Assembly: GCA_028819675.1 (NCBI GenBank)
Contig: JAPPKT010000163.1
Location: forward strand, 12,348-26,846
Length of the DNA stretch: 14,499 nt
Direction: 5' to 3'
Source of the DNA: Caldilineaceae bacterium
GTDB taxonomy: Bacteria; Chloroflexota; Anaerolineae; Caldilineales; Caldilineaceae
The position numbers and the translations under genes are program-made. Each line of letters starts with the position of its first letter. Positions within the stretch are counted from its first letter, which is position 1. Of this stretch, positions 1 through 6,391 are shown in pieces. The notes under the pieces are model-generated. The model ran no database searches. It saw only the letters and a list, made by a program, of their open reading frames with translations, and had not been told where the DNA came from.

Positions 1-408
1 CCCTCACTGGGGGTTGTCCTCGCCGGCGGCGCCTTGATACTGCGGCTGGATCTTCAGATCCATCCGCTGGCTTTGTTGGTCGTTCCGCTTTGCGCTCTTC
101 CGCTAGCGGGCATCGGGGCACTGATGGGCGTCACATTCCGGACGCCAGAGGAAGCCTCGGCCGTAGGCAGGTTACTGACGATACTTATGTTGACGCTCGG
201 ACCTGTGCTGATCCCACCAGACCGCCTACCTGACTGGCTGGTTTGGCTCGGCTACCTGAGCCCTGCGACGTACGCTGCTTCAGCATTACGCCAAGTTCTT
301 CTGGGCCCTCTTGCTTTGCGCCTCGTGCTGGACTCTGCAGTTTTGGTTGCTTGCATTCTCATCAGTTTCTGGATGGTCGATCGAAAGATGGACTGGCGCG
401 AGGGATGA
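1..408 (+). CDS. ABC-2 type transporter permease, C-terminal part (5' truncated by window edge)
   Basis: The frame is open from base 1 and ends at TGA 406-408, so the gene starts outside the window; about 135 residues are visible. They are strongly hydrophobic, with at least three membrane segments. The order is the usual end of ABC-2 (drug, lipid or polysaccharide exporter) permeases: a glycine-rich helix, a short loop with PEEASAVGRL, another hydrophobic helix, then the segment LPDWLVWLGYLSPATYAASALRQ. That last segment matches the family pattern in which a proline-containing loop is followed by 'xxPxTyaxxalR'. A final hydrophobic helix closes with a basic/acidic tail (DRKMDWREG). Such permeases pair with an ATP-binding subunit, which would lie upstream and out of view. 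The substrate cannot be told. The 198 bp that follow separate it from the next gene, so it is probably the last gene of its operon. Confidence 0.8.
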   Translation, partial: PSLGVVLAGGALILRLDLQIHPLALLVVPLCALPLAGIGALMGVTFRTPEEASAVGRLLTILMLTLGPVLIPPDRLPDWLVWLGYLSPATYAASALRQVLLGPLALRLVLDSAVLVACILISFWMVDRKMDWREG

Positions 409-410
409 TT

Positions 411-436
411 CCTTGAAGAAGGCGACAGATTTTTTT
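411..436 (+). terminator. Weak candidate terminator after the ABC permease gene
   Basis: A 4-bp stem (CCTT 411-414 with AAGG 419-422, loop GAAG) lies just after the stop codon and is followed, after seven bases, by a run of seven T (430-436). The T run suits intrinsic termination, but the stem is short and the T run is not adjacent to it, so this is only a suggestion. Confidence 0.25.
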
Positions 437-538
437 CACGCCCATCAACTCATTCCCGACCCACTTGCAAGCATCTGTTGACATTCTTGTGGTTCATACC
501 TTCCAGGTTCGCCATAGAAACACCTATCTGATACGATT

Positions 539-557
539 GCCGTACCGTCTGTACGGC
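539..557. promoter_or_regulatory. Perfect 7-bp inverted repeat in the leader of the PLP-enzyme gene
   Basis: GCCGTAC (539-545) and GTACGGC (551-557) form a perfect inverted repeat around a 5-base centre, 49 bases before the GTG start at 607. It could be a repressor operator or an RNA hairpin. A loose -10-like TACGAT (532-537) just upstream would put the transcription start inside the palindrome, as expected for an operator, but no convincing -35 accompanies it. Confidence 0.4.
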
Positions 558-606
558 CCCGGAAGGGTTCGGTGCGCCAAGTACAAAAACAAGAGGAGTA
601 TTCGCA

Positions 607-1989
607 GTGACACGACCCATTGTACCCGGCCCAACTTACGCGGAAATGCGTGACCCGACAAGGCTCCCGGTCGGCGTCCGGAAGGAGGCCTCATCCGTCT
701 TAAGCCGCAACGAACTGGCCCCGCTAAACCTCTTCAACATAAACTGGAAGAACACTGGTACAGATGTAGAGCGCATCATACTGCCGAAGGAGCTGACCGG
801 AGTCCAGGCCAACATTATTGTTCTCAGCGGGCGCACTTTTCCCAGCGGTTCGATGAAGGTCGGGCCAGCCTATACGACCTTGGCAGAAGCCGAAGTGCTA
901 GCCGGCCTGAGACCAGGCGACCGCAGAATAATTGGCCCCAGCACGGGCAATTTCGGCATCGGGACGGCCTATGTCAGCGCTTTGAAGGGCTATCAGGCCG
1001 TTGTCGTCATGCCGGACACGATGAGCCAGGAGCGTTACGAACGAATTCGCAAATACGGCGGCGAACTCGACCTTACGCCGGGTACAGAGTCGGACGTGAT
1101 TCTGACCCTGGAGCGCACGCACAGCGAATATGTAAGCAGGCCGGAAAAGTACGTCGTTCTCGCGCAGTTCGAGCTGATGCCAAACTACCGTTTCCACAGG
1201 TATGTCACCGGCGATGCGGTCGAAAAAGCCGCCGTTGGCGTTGGCAACGGACAGGTTGCCGCCTTCGTCAGCGCGCCCGGCAGTGCCGGTACGCTCGCAG
1301 CCGGGGATCATGTAAAGTCGCTCTACTCTGACGCTCGCATAGTAGCGCTCGAACCCCGCCAGTGTTCGACGCTCTTCGACGGCGGCCAGGGCCAGCACCG
1401 CATCGAGGGCATAGGCGACAAAATGGTCACGTTAATTCACAATGTCTACAATACCGATCTCCTCATGCTCATCAACGACGAGGAGACCGTCCAGGGGATG
1501 GAGGCAGTCCAGTCGGGAACAGAGTCGCTTGTTCGTCGGCTCGGATTGGACAGCAGGGAAGCTGAGGCGCTGCAGGGCAAGTTCGGGCCCAGCTGCATAT
1601 GCAACATTGTTGGCGCCATCAAGACCGCCAAGTACCTTGGATTGGGACCGCTGGACAACGTCGTGACCATCGCCACTGACAGTTACGACCGCTATCCGTC
1701 AGTGAGCGCCGACCTCTACCAGCGCCACGGCGGCAGGCCGGACATGGACACGCTGGAGGCCTGGGCCAAAGCCGTCTTCCTGGGCGCCTCGGTTGGCGAA
1801 ATCATCGATCTCAACCGGCCCGGGGAACACGGTCGGCTGCAGACAATGAAACGCGACCTGTGGACGCGCTTTGGCTACGGAAGCGACCTGATAGAGGGCA
1901 TGGCCAGCCAGGTTTTCTGGGATGAAGAGTACGAGAAAATCAAGGAGATCGATCCCAGGATTGAGGAAATCCGCGGATCAATGGGGTAG
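607..1989 (+). CDS. PLP-dependent fold-type II enzyme (cysteine/threonine synthase-like)
   Basis: This 460-residue protein has the features of the tryptophan-synthase-beta/cysteine-synthase superfamily. These are a lysine in SGSMKVGPA (K84, likely the PLP Schiff base), a phosphate/substrate loop reading GPSTGNFGIG (110-119, replacing the usual TSGNTG), the hydrophobic strand and VMPDTMS (134-140), and a glycine-rich cofactor loop APGSAGTLAAG (223-233). Members make beta-replacement or elimination reactions on serine, homoserine or cysteine derivatives in the cytoplasm; the exact reaction here is not readable. It is longer than standard CysK (about 300-330 residues): roughly 70 residues precede the lysine motif, and a C-terminal ~130-residue part contains GPSCICN (327-333). 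The GTG start is chosen because AGAGGAG (about 592-598) lies at good spacing upstream. It appears monocistronic and converges on xseA. The residues around K84 differ from the canonical NPTGSxKDR, so a specialised subfamily is likely. Confidence 0.8.
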   Translation: MTRPIVPGPTYAEMRDPTRLPVGVRKEASSVLSRNELAPLNLFNINWKNTGTDVERIILPKELTGVQANIIVLSGRTFPSGSMKVGPAYTTLAEAEVLAGLRPGDRRIIGPSTGNFGIGTAYVSALKGYQAVVVMPDTMSQERYERIRKYGGELDLTPGTESDVILTLERTHSEYVSRPEKYVVLAQFELMPNYRFHRYVTGDAVEKAAVGVGNGQVAAFVSAPGSAGTLAAGDHVKSLYSDARIVALEPRQCSTLFDGGQGQHRIEGIGDKMVTLIHNVYNTDLLMLINDEETVQGMEAVQSGTESLVRRLGLDSREAEALQGKFGPSCICNIVGAIKTAKYLGLGPLDNVVTIATDSYDRYPSVSADLYQRHGGRPDMDTLEAWAKAVFLGASVGEIIDLNRPGEHGRLQTMKRDLWTRFGYGSDLIEGMASQVFWDEEYEKIKEIDPRIEEIRGSMG

Positions 1990-2091
1990 GCATTTCGGGT
2001 CCCGCATAATTCCAACTTGGCACCTGGGGTGAGGAAAACCGAGCTGCAACCGATTGAGCCATGGCTGATAGCACAATTGGCGAACCTAGTC

Positions 2092-3405
2092 TCAGTCGCT
2101 CTCTCTAAGGACTGGATAGTCGCCTCCCGCCGAACGGACAACCAACCGCTCACCAGCCGTTGTCTGTTCAGGGGCGCTGACAACAGCCCCGTTGCCCCTT
2201 TGCACAATACTATAACCTCGCGAAAGAACTGCTGCAGGGTTAAGCCCCTCGAGTCGTGCGCAGGCGGCGTCCAGCTGCTCTTTTCGGCGCAGCAACGCAA
2301 CCGAGAGAACGCGTCGAATTCGTTCCTCGGATTCATCCAGCCGCTGACGCGCCAGATCAATCTGACGCATCGGTGCGGCACGAAGCAGCCGGCGGCGAAG
2401 CTCGTCCAATTGCACTAGCCGATCAGTAACTTCCTCATGTCCGCCGCGTAGCAACCACGTCTTGATCTGCCTGACGTTTGCTTGCAGCTCCCGGCGGTCC
2501 GGCGTCGCGGCCAGCGCGGCGCCGGTCGGTGTCGGCGCCCGCAGGTCTGCGACAAAGTCGGCGATCGTGAAGTCGGTCTCATGGCCGACCCCGGTAACAA
2601 CGGGCACCTTACTCTCTGCGATGGCATAGGCAACGACTTCCTCGTTAAACGCCCACAGGTCCTCTATCGAACCGCCCCCTCGCACGAGCAGAACTGTGTC
2701 CAGATTGCCCTCTCTTCGTCCAGCTTCCTCTGCCGCCGTGTGGGAAGGTCCGCCCCCGTTGTCGGCGTACAGCAAGGGCAGATCGGCATAATCTGCTTCG
2801 AACAGTGCCCCGCCGGATCTTGCCGCACCAGTGAATCCGTTCGCAGCAGCAAGCGCCGCCGCGATTTGCCCTGGTGCCTCAGCTCCCTGGACCTGGGTAG
2901 GAAATAGAAACGCCTCGGCGAGCGGCCAGCGCTGCCCCAGTACACGCAGCACGTCATGGAATGCTGCCGCGCTCTGACTCGTGACGATCCCCAATCGTCT
3001 TGGCAATGCCGGTAGCGGTCGTTTCCGCTCCGCCTCGAACAGTCCTTCCGCGGCCAGCCTTTCCTTGAGCGCTTCAAACTGCGCGTACAGCTGCCCGCGT
3101 CCCGCTGGCCGGATTTCATCCGCATAGAACTGGTACTGGCCGCGCTCTGGGTAGACACTGACGTGCCCGTGCGCCAGTATCTGGTCGCCCTCGCTGGGGA
3201 GCCAGGTGTGGCGGTGGGCGTTGCCCCGCCACATGACCGAACTGATGACGGCGCCGCTGTCCTTCAGACTGAAGTAAATGTGCCCGCTCGCCGCCCTGGT
3301 CCAGCGGCTGACCTCGGCCAGCACCCAGACATCCTGTAGGAGCTCATCGCGCTCGAACAGGGAAGTGACGTGTGCCGTCAATTGCGTGATCGTAAGTGGA
3401 TTCAT
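2092..3405 (-). CDS. xseA: Exodeoxyribonuclease VII large subunit
   Basis: Exonuclease VII degrades single-stranded DNA to oligonucleotides in the cytoplasm and is built from XseA and several XseB chains. The 437-residue product shows an N-terminal OB-fold DNA-binding domain (about 1-100), the strand GIVTSQSAAAFHDVL (about 139-153), and the catalytic block RGGGSIEDLWAFNEE (about 242-256) followed by TGVGHETDFTIADFVADLRA (about 271-290). A long helical region comes next, and then the C-terminal LNPAAVLSRGYSIVQ. The ATG at 3405 is preferred over the GTG at 3423 because homologues start with a short lead into the OB fold. A -10-like TACAAT sits only eight bases ahead of the ATG, which suggests a leaderless message. 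About 40 residues (about 191-234) are inserted before RGGGSIEDLW relative to typical XseA. No xseB is visible within the window, whereas it often lies next to xseA. Confidence 0.95.
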   Translation of the reverse strand: MNPLTITQLTAHVTSLFERDELLQDVWVLAEVSRWTRAASGHIYFSLKDSGAVISSVMWRGNAHRHTWLPSEGDQILAHGHVSVYPERGQYQFYADEIRPAGRGQLYAQFEALKERLAAEGLFEAERKRPLPALPRRLGIVTSQSAAAFHDVLRVLGQRWPLAEAFLFPTQVQGAEAPGQIAAALAAANGFTGAARSGGALFEADYADLPLLYADNGGGPSHTAAEEAGRREGNLDTVLLVRGGGSIEDLWAFNEEVVAYAIAESKVPVVTGVGHETDFTIADFVADLRAPTPTGAALAATPDRRELQANVRQIKTWLLRGGHEEVTDRLVQLDELRRRLLRAAPMRQIDLARQRLDESEERIRRVLSVALLRRKEQLDAACARLEGLNPAAVLSRGYSIVQRGNGAVVSAPEQTTAGERLVVRSAGGDYPVLRESD

Positions 3406-3413
3406 AGCACTGC

Positions 3414-3419
3414 ATTGTA
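3414..3419 (-). promoter_or_regulatory. Candidate -10 element (TACAAT) for leaderless xseA
   Basis: On the minus strand TACAAT is followed by eight bases and then the xseA ATG (3405). Transcription normally starts six to eight bases after a -10 box, so the message would begin at or next to the start codon. No Shine-Dalgarno sequence is visible before that ATG, which fits. No good -35 is found 16-18 bp upstream, so support rests on the -10 alone. Confidence 0.4.
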
Positions 3420-3581
3420 CCACGTGGGCAGGCCGCGATCACAGGACAAGCCAGTCCGGCGTTGTGGCGCTTCTCTCGCTCATTCAGACGAACTGGGCTT
3501 GAGCCTACTTCCTGCAATGGCGGAATCGCCGACCGAGGCCAGAAGATGGTCTCTCGTCACAGCTCACTGGGGAAGTGCCAT

Positions 3582-3623
3582 GCACTGAGCTTTTAGCACT
3601 GAGCTCTTAGCACTGAGGCTCAA
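3582..3623 (+). repeat. Three tandem 14-bp repeats upstream of arsR
   Basis: Three copies run head to tail: GCACTGAGCTTTTA (3582-3595), GCACTGAGCTCTTA (3596-3609) and a weaker GCACTGAGGCTCAA (3610-3623). The first two differ at one base; the third keeps the first eight bases. They end five bases before the -35 box of the arsR promoter, with a helical-turn-like period of 14 bp. They could be binding sites for an activator or simply replication slippage; nothing in the sequence decides. Confidence 0.7.
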
Positions 3624-3627
3624 TATA

Positions 3628-3656
3628 TTGACAAACTTCTATATAGAGGTTACACT
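3628..3656 (+). promoter_or_regulatory. Sigma-70-type promoter of the arsR-arsM-MFS operon
   Basis: A perfect -35 hexamer TTGACA (3628-3633) is followed by exactly 17 bp and then TACACT (3651-3656), four of six bases matching TATAAT. Transcription would begin near 3663, about 40 bases ahead of the first arsR start codon. It is the best-formed promoter seen in the window and lies upstream of all three arsenic genes. Confidence 0.75.
3634..3651. promoter_or_regulatory. Putative ArsR operator between -35 and -10
   Basis: AACTTCTATATAGAGGTT is an 18-bp palindrome in which eight of nine base pairs match; the central ten bases TCTATATAGA are perfect. It fills the spacer of the arsR promoter, so a dimer bound there would block RNA polymerase, the usual mode of ArsR-family autoregulation. 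A second short perfect palindrome, CAATATATTG (3621-3630), overlaps the -35. Assignment to ArsR is inferred from position. Confidence 0.6.
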
Positions 3657-3703
3657 GCCTTGCAGAAAGATAAATCCTGGTAAGTGGGCTCACTGGAAGT
3701 GAA

Positions 3704-4189
3704 ATGAAGAATAACCTGATACGCTCAGGTCTAGACGGGGGGAAGACGATGGCGATAGATTCGATTGCTGTCAACAGTACAGAGACTGGGAGTGCTGCAG
3801 CTCCGTTTGAGGACTCTGCCACCGGTTCCTTTAAACAGGACCGTTTCAGGGAAAACTCGGAGGGAAAGTTCGCCGCCGACGCCGAGTCGCACCGTTTGGC
3901 GGCAGCCTTTAAGGCCATCGGCCACCCTGTTCGACTGCAGATCCTGGACTTGCTTTCCCGGCAGGCAAGCCCTATGTGTGTTTGCCATATTGAGGCCCGC
4001 TTCACTCTCTCACAGCCCACGATCTCCCATCACCTGCGCCTGCTTCGCAAGGCGGGCCTGGTAAACAGCGAACGACGGGGAACCTGGATTTACTATTCGG
4101 CGGCAGAGGCTGGCGTCGGGCCGCTGCATGCGTTTCTAAGTTCGATAATTTATGGTAATGGAGGAACATCTCGTGGCATTCCAAATTGA
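3704..4189 (+). CDS. arsR: ArsR-family arsenite-responsive repressor
   Basis: The protein is a winged helix-turn-helix regulator of the ArsR/SmtB family, expected to sit on the operator upstream until As(III) binds. From the first ATG it has 161 residues. Residues 62-86 (ESHRLAAAFKAIGHPVRLQI onward) form the first helices, MCVCHI (91-96) carries the metal-site cysteines C92 and C94, LSQPTISHHLRLLRKAGLV (102-120) is the recognition helix, and NSERRGTWIYY (121-131) is the wing. E. coli ArsR has a third ligand three residues on; here that cysteine is absent and these two are the only cysteines in the protein. The N-terminal ~60 residues are a serine/alanine-rich extension not needed for the fold. 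Two starts are possible, 3704 (GGAAG nearby but close) and 3749 (purine-rich GGGGGGAAG just ahead), giving 161 or 146 residues. The 3' end overlaps arsM. Confidence 0.9.
   Translation: MKNNLIRSGLDGGKTMAIDSIAVNSTETGSAAAPFEDSATGSFKQDRFRENSEGKFAADAESHRLAAAFKAIGHPVRLQILDLLSRQASPMCVCHIEARFTLSQPTISHHLRLLRKAGLVNSERRGTWIYYSAAEAGVGPLHAFLSSIIYGNGGTSRGIPN
4160..4164 (+). promoter_or_regulatory. Ribosome binding site that sets the arsM start
   Basis: GGAGG (4160-4164, GGAGGA with the next base) lies eight bases before the GTG at 4173. The upstream ATG codons at 4152 and 4158 have no Shine-Dalgarno sequence before them, and this site would fall inside or after them. The GTG is therefore the better arsM start. 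Confidence 0.7.
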
Positions 4190-5072
4190 TTTGGTGCAGG
4201 AATCAAAGGACAAGCGAATAGACAGTTGTTGCGGAACAGATCCGGCTAATCAGCGTCCCGCGTTCAACGACCCTGAGGCCATCCGCGCGGAGGTTCTGTC
4301 CTACTACGGAAACGTGGCCGAACAGCAGTTGAATGGCAGCGGTAGTCAAGACTGCTGCGGCGGCGAATTCTACGCTCTAGAAGATCTGAGCCAGCTGCCC
4401 GACACCGCCGTCAACAGCAGCCGCGGCTGCGGCAATCCCAATTCTATCGCCTCTCTACGGACCGGCGAAGTCGTGCTCGATCTTGGCTCTGGCGGCGGGC
4501 TGGACGTTCTGCTCGCGGGCCGCCAGGTCGGTGACAGCGGCTACGTGTACGGCGTCGATATGAACGACAGAATGCTGGAGCTGGCACGCCGTAACGCCGG
4601 CAAGGCGGGTGCAGCCAATGTGGAGTTTCGCAAGGGGGACCTCGAGGAGCTGCCACTACCCGCCAACGCAGTCGATGCGATAATTTCCAACTGCGTCATC
4701 AATCTCACTGCCGACAAAGGCAAGGTCCTCAACGAGGCCTTCCGCGTGCTCAAGCCTGGAGGGAGGATAGGGATTTCGGACATTGTTGTCGACGGTGACC
4801 TTTCCGGGCTACCGGTGAGCGAAGACCAGATTCGGGCGGGACTTAGCTGGGCCGGTTGTATTGCCGGGGCTTTGACCGTAAGTGAATTCACTAACTTGCT
4901 CCAGTCCGCCGGTTTCGTTGAAATCGTCATCACCATCGAGCAGCGCTATGCAAGCGCCGACTTCGACGGCGAGTTGCCTTCTGCTCTCACAGATCTGAGT
5001 GAGGACTTGCTGGAGGATCTGCTGCAGCGCTTTACCAGCAGCAGCATCCAGGCGCGGAAGCCTGAGAGTTGA
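4173..5072 (+). CDS. arsM: Arsenite S-adenosylmethionine methyltransferase
   Basis: ArsM adds methyl groups from S-adenosylmethionine to As(III), giving mono-, di- and trimethylated arsenicals, some of them volatile. With the GTG start the product has 299 residues. The Rossmann SAM motif DLGSGGGLD lies at 103-111. The three cysteines that bind arsenic in characterised ArsM enzymes are all present in their usual settings: RGCGNP (C86), SNCVINL (C174) and WAGCIAG (C229). The motif GDLEELPLP and the segment [15 protein letters not shown] are also typical. In addition there are two N-terminal cysteine pairs, DSCCG (19-20) and DCCGG (61-62), the latter near the place of the regulatory N-terminal cysteine in other ArsM proteins. 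The 5' end overlaps arsR by 17 nt and the 3' end overlaps the transporter start by 3 nt, so translation of the three genes is probably coupled and ArsR-controlled. Confidence 0.93.
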   Translation: MAFQIDLVQESKDKRIDSCCGTDPANQRPAFNDPEAIRAEVLSYYGNVAEQQLNGSGSQDCCGGEFYALEDLSQLPDTAVNSSRGCGNPNSIASLRTGEVVLDLGSGGGLDVLLAGRQVGDSGYVYGVDMNDRMLELARRNAGKAGAANVEFRKGDLEELPLPANAVDAIISNCVINLTADKGKVLNEAFRVLKPGGRIGISDIVVDGDLSGLPVSEDQIRAGLSWAGCIAGALTVSEFTNLLQSAGFVEIVITIEQRYASADFDGELPSALTDLSEDLLEDLLQRFTSSSIQARKPES

Positions 5073-6322
5073 CCCGGTACTGGACGGTCTGGTCGGCGGC
5101 ACTGCTTTTCTTTGCCGCCTTCTACGCCCTCCTCGTACCGATCCCCCTTTACCTGGAGGCGGCCGGCCTGCCCGACTGGCAGATTGGCCTGGTCCTGGGG
5201 GCCTTTGGCATCGCCTCGCTGGTTGGACGTCCGCTGACAGGAGCCCTGTGCGATAGCCTGGGCAGCCGTCCAGTAATCGTTTTTGGTACTGCCGCCCTGG
5301 CTGTCGGCGCGGCGACGATGAGCTTCACCGCCAACCCTGTCCTGCTATTTGGGCTACGCGTGCTGCAGGCGGCAGGTTACGTCACCTTTACCACGGCCGC
5401 CACTGCGCTCGTCGCCGACTTGGCGGAACCGCATCGCAGAGGAGCAGCTCTTGCCCTTTTCGGCGCCGCGGCCAATGTCGCTATCACGTTGACCCCGGCT
5501 GCAGTCAATACCGGCCTTCAGTTTCTCACTCCGCAGTTCGGCTGCCCATCCTCTCCCTGTCCGACCTGGTGTACGCAAACGCTTACGTCAGCCGGCGCGG
5601 CCGACGTTGCATGCCCATTTTGGGGTCGCGGGATCGGCCACAGCGCGTTCTTTCTAAGTTCATGTCTTTCCATCCTGGCCGGTGCACTGGTCTGGCGGAT
5701 CATACCCCGGACGAGCCGCCGGGAGAAGGCAGATTTCCGTCTCGTTCAGTTGGTCACGCTGCCGGGACCCTTACGGGGCCCAATGCTCACGACCGCCCTC
5801 TTTGGCGTAAGCTTCGGCGCGCTGTTCGCTTTTCTGCCGCTTCTGGCTGAACGGAGAGAGCTTACCCCGGTAGGCACAGCTTACGCCATCTACGGCGTCT
5901 CCATCATCGCTACCCGCATATTGACCGGACGTCTGCTCGACAGGCCCAACCGCAGCCAGGTCCTTCTTCCAGCCTTGATCGTTAACGCAGCCGGCCTGGC
6001 AGGGCTCGGCGTAGCAACAGAGATGCCCCTCCTTGTCGCCAGCTCTGCCCTGATGGGCATTGGCTCCGGGATAAGCCACCCTGCGCTGATCGCCATCTGT
6101 GTCGACCGCATGGCGTCCGCGCAGCGCGGGCGGGCCACTGCCGGCTTCTATCTGGCTTTTGATCTTGGGATTGGACTGGGAAGTTGGTTTCTGGGACTGG
6201 TGCTCGAAACGATCGGACTGCAGGGGCTGTACCTCGCGGCGGCGCTCATCAGCGTAGTCGGAGCCTTGACCGCTCCTCTACTGTCCGGCAAGTTGTACGC
6301 CCAAAAGCGGGTTGAATCGTGA
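5069..6322 (+). CDS. Major facilitator superfamily transporter of the arsenic operon
   Basis: The 417-residue protein has about twelve hydrophobic segments in two halves, as in MFS permeases. The loop after the second helix carries the MFS motif A in the form GRPLTGALCDSLGSRP (53-68). The TTG start shares TTGA with the arsM stop, which argues for translational coupling and for a role in arsenic handling; export of arsenite or of a methylated product is an inference. It is neither ArsB nor Acr3 by sequence, and there is no neighbouring GAPDH gene as with ArsJ. Residues ~150-190 form an odd loop between the two central helices with CPSSPCPTWC (159-168) and a further C182, longer than in ordinary MFS proteins of this type. 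The loop could bind thiophilic metalloids, or could come from compensating sequence errors. The gene ends 69 bp before the convergent MBL gene. Confidence 0.85.
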   Translation: MTRYWTVWSAALLFFAAFYALLVPIPLYLEAAGLPDWQIGLVLGAFGIASLVGRPLTGALCDSLGSRPVIVFGTAALAVGAATMSFTANPVLLFGLRVLQAAGYVTFTTAATALVADLAEPHRRGAALALFGAAANVAITLTPAAVNTGLQFLTPQFGCPSSPCPTWCTQTLTSAGAADVACPFWGRGIGHSAFFLSSCLSILAGALVWRIIPRTSRREKADFRLVQLVTLPGPLRGPMLTTALFGVSFGALFAFLPLLAERRELTPVGTAYAIYGVSIIATRILTGRLLDRPNRSQVLLPALIVNAAGLAGLGVATEMPLLVASSALMGIGSGISHPALIAICVDRMASAQRGRATAGFYLAFDLGIGLGSWFLGLVLETIGLQGLYLAAALISVVGALTAPLLSGKLYAQKRVES

Positions 6323-6391
6323 CAGAACCGGGCCCCAGTTCACAGGAAATGAGTCCGAAGTCCGGCAGAACGCCTAACTTCCAAGGTAGTG

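Noticed and set aside
478..483. Perfect TTGACA as a -35 box for the PLP-enzyme gene
   Set aside because: No acceptable -10 hexamer lies 16-18 bp downstream (the bases there are TTCCAG-like), so a promoter is not supported at this place.
465..653. 62-codon open frame overlapping the start of the PLP-enzyme gene
   Set aside because: It has no ribosome site, overlaps the well-supported gene in another frame and has a basic, low-information translation.
1875..2418. Open frames on both strands across the xseA 3' end
   Set aside because: They are antisense or alternate frames over the PLP-gene and xseA C-terminal coding sequence, without family resemblance.
3582..3623. CRISPR-like array
   Set aside because: The units are 14 bp and directly adjacent, with no spacers and no cas genes nearby.
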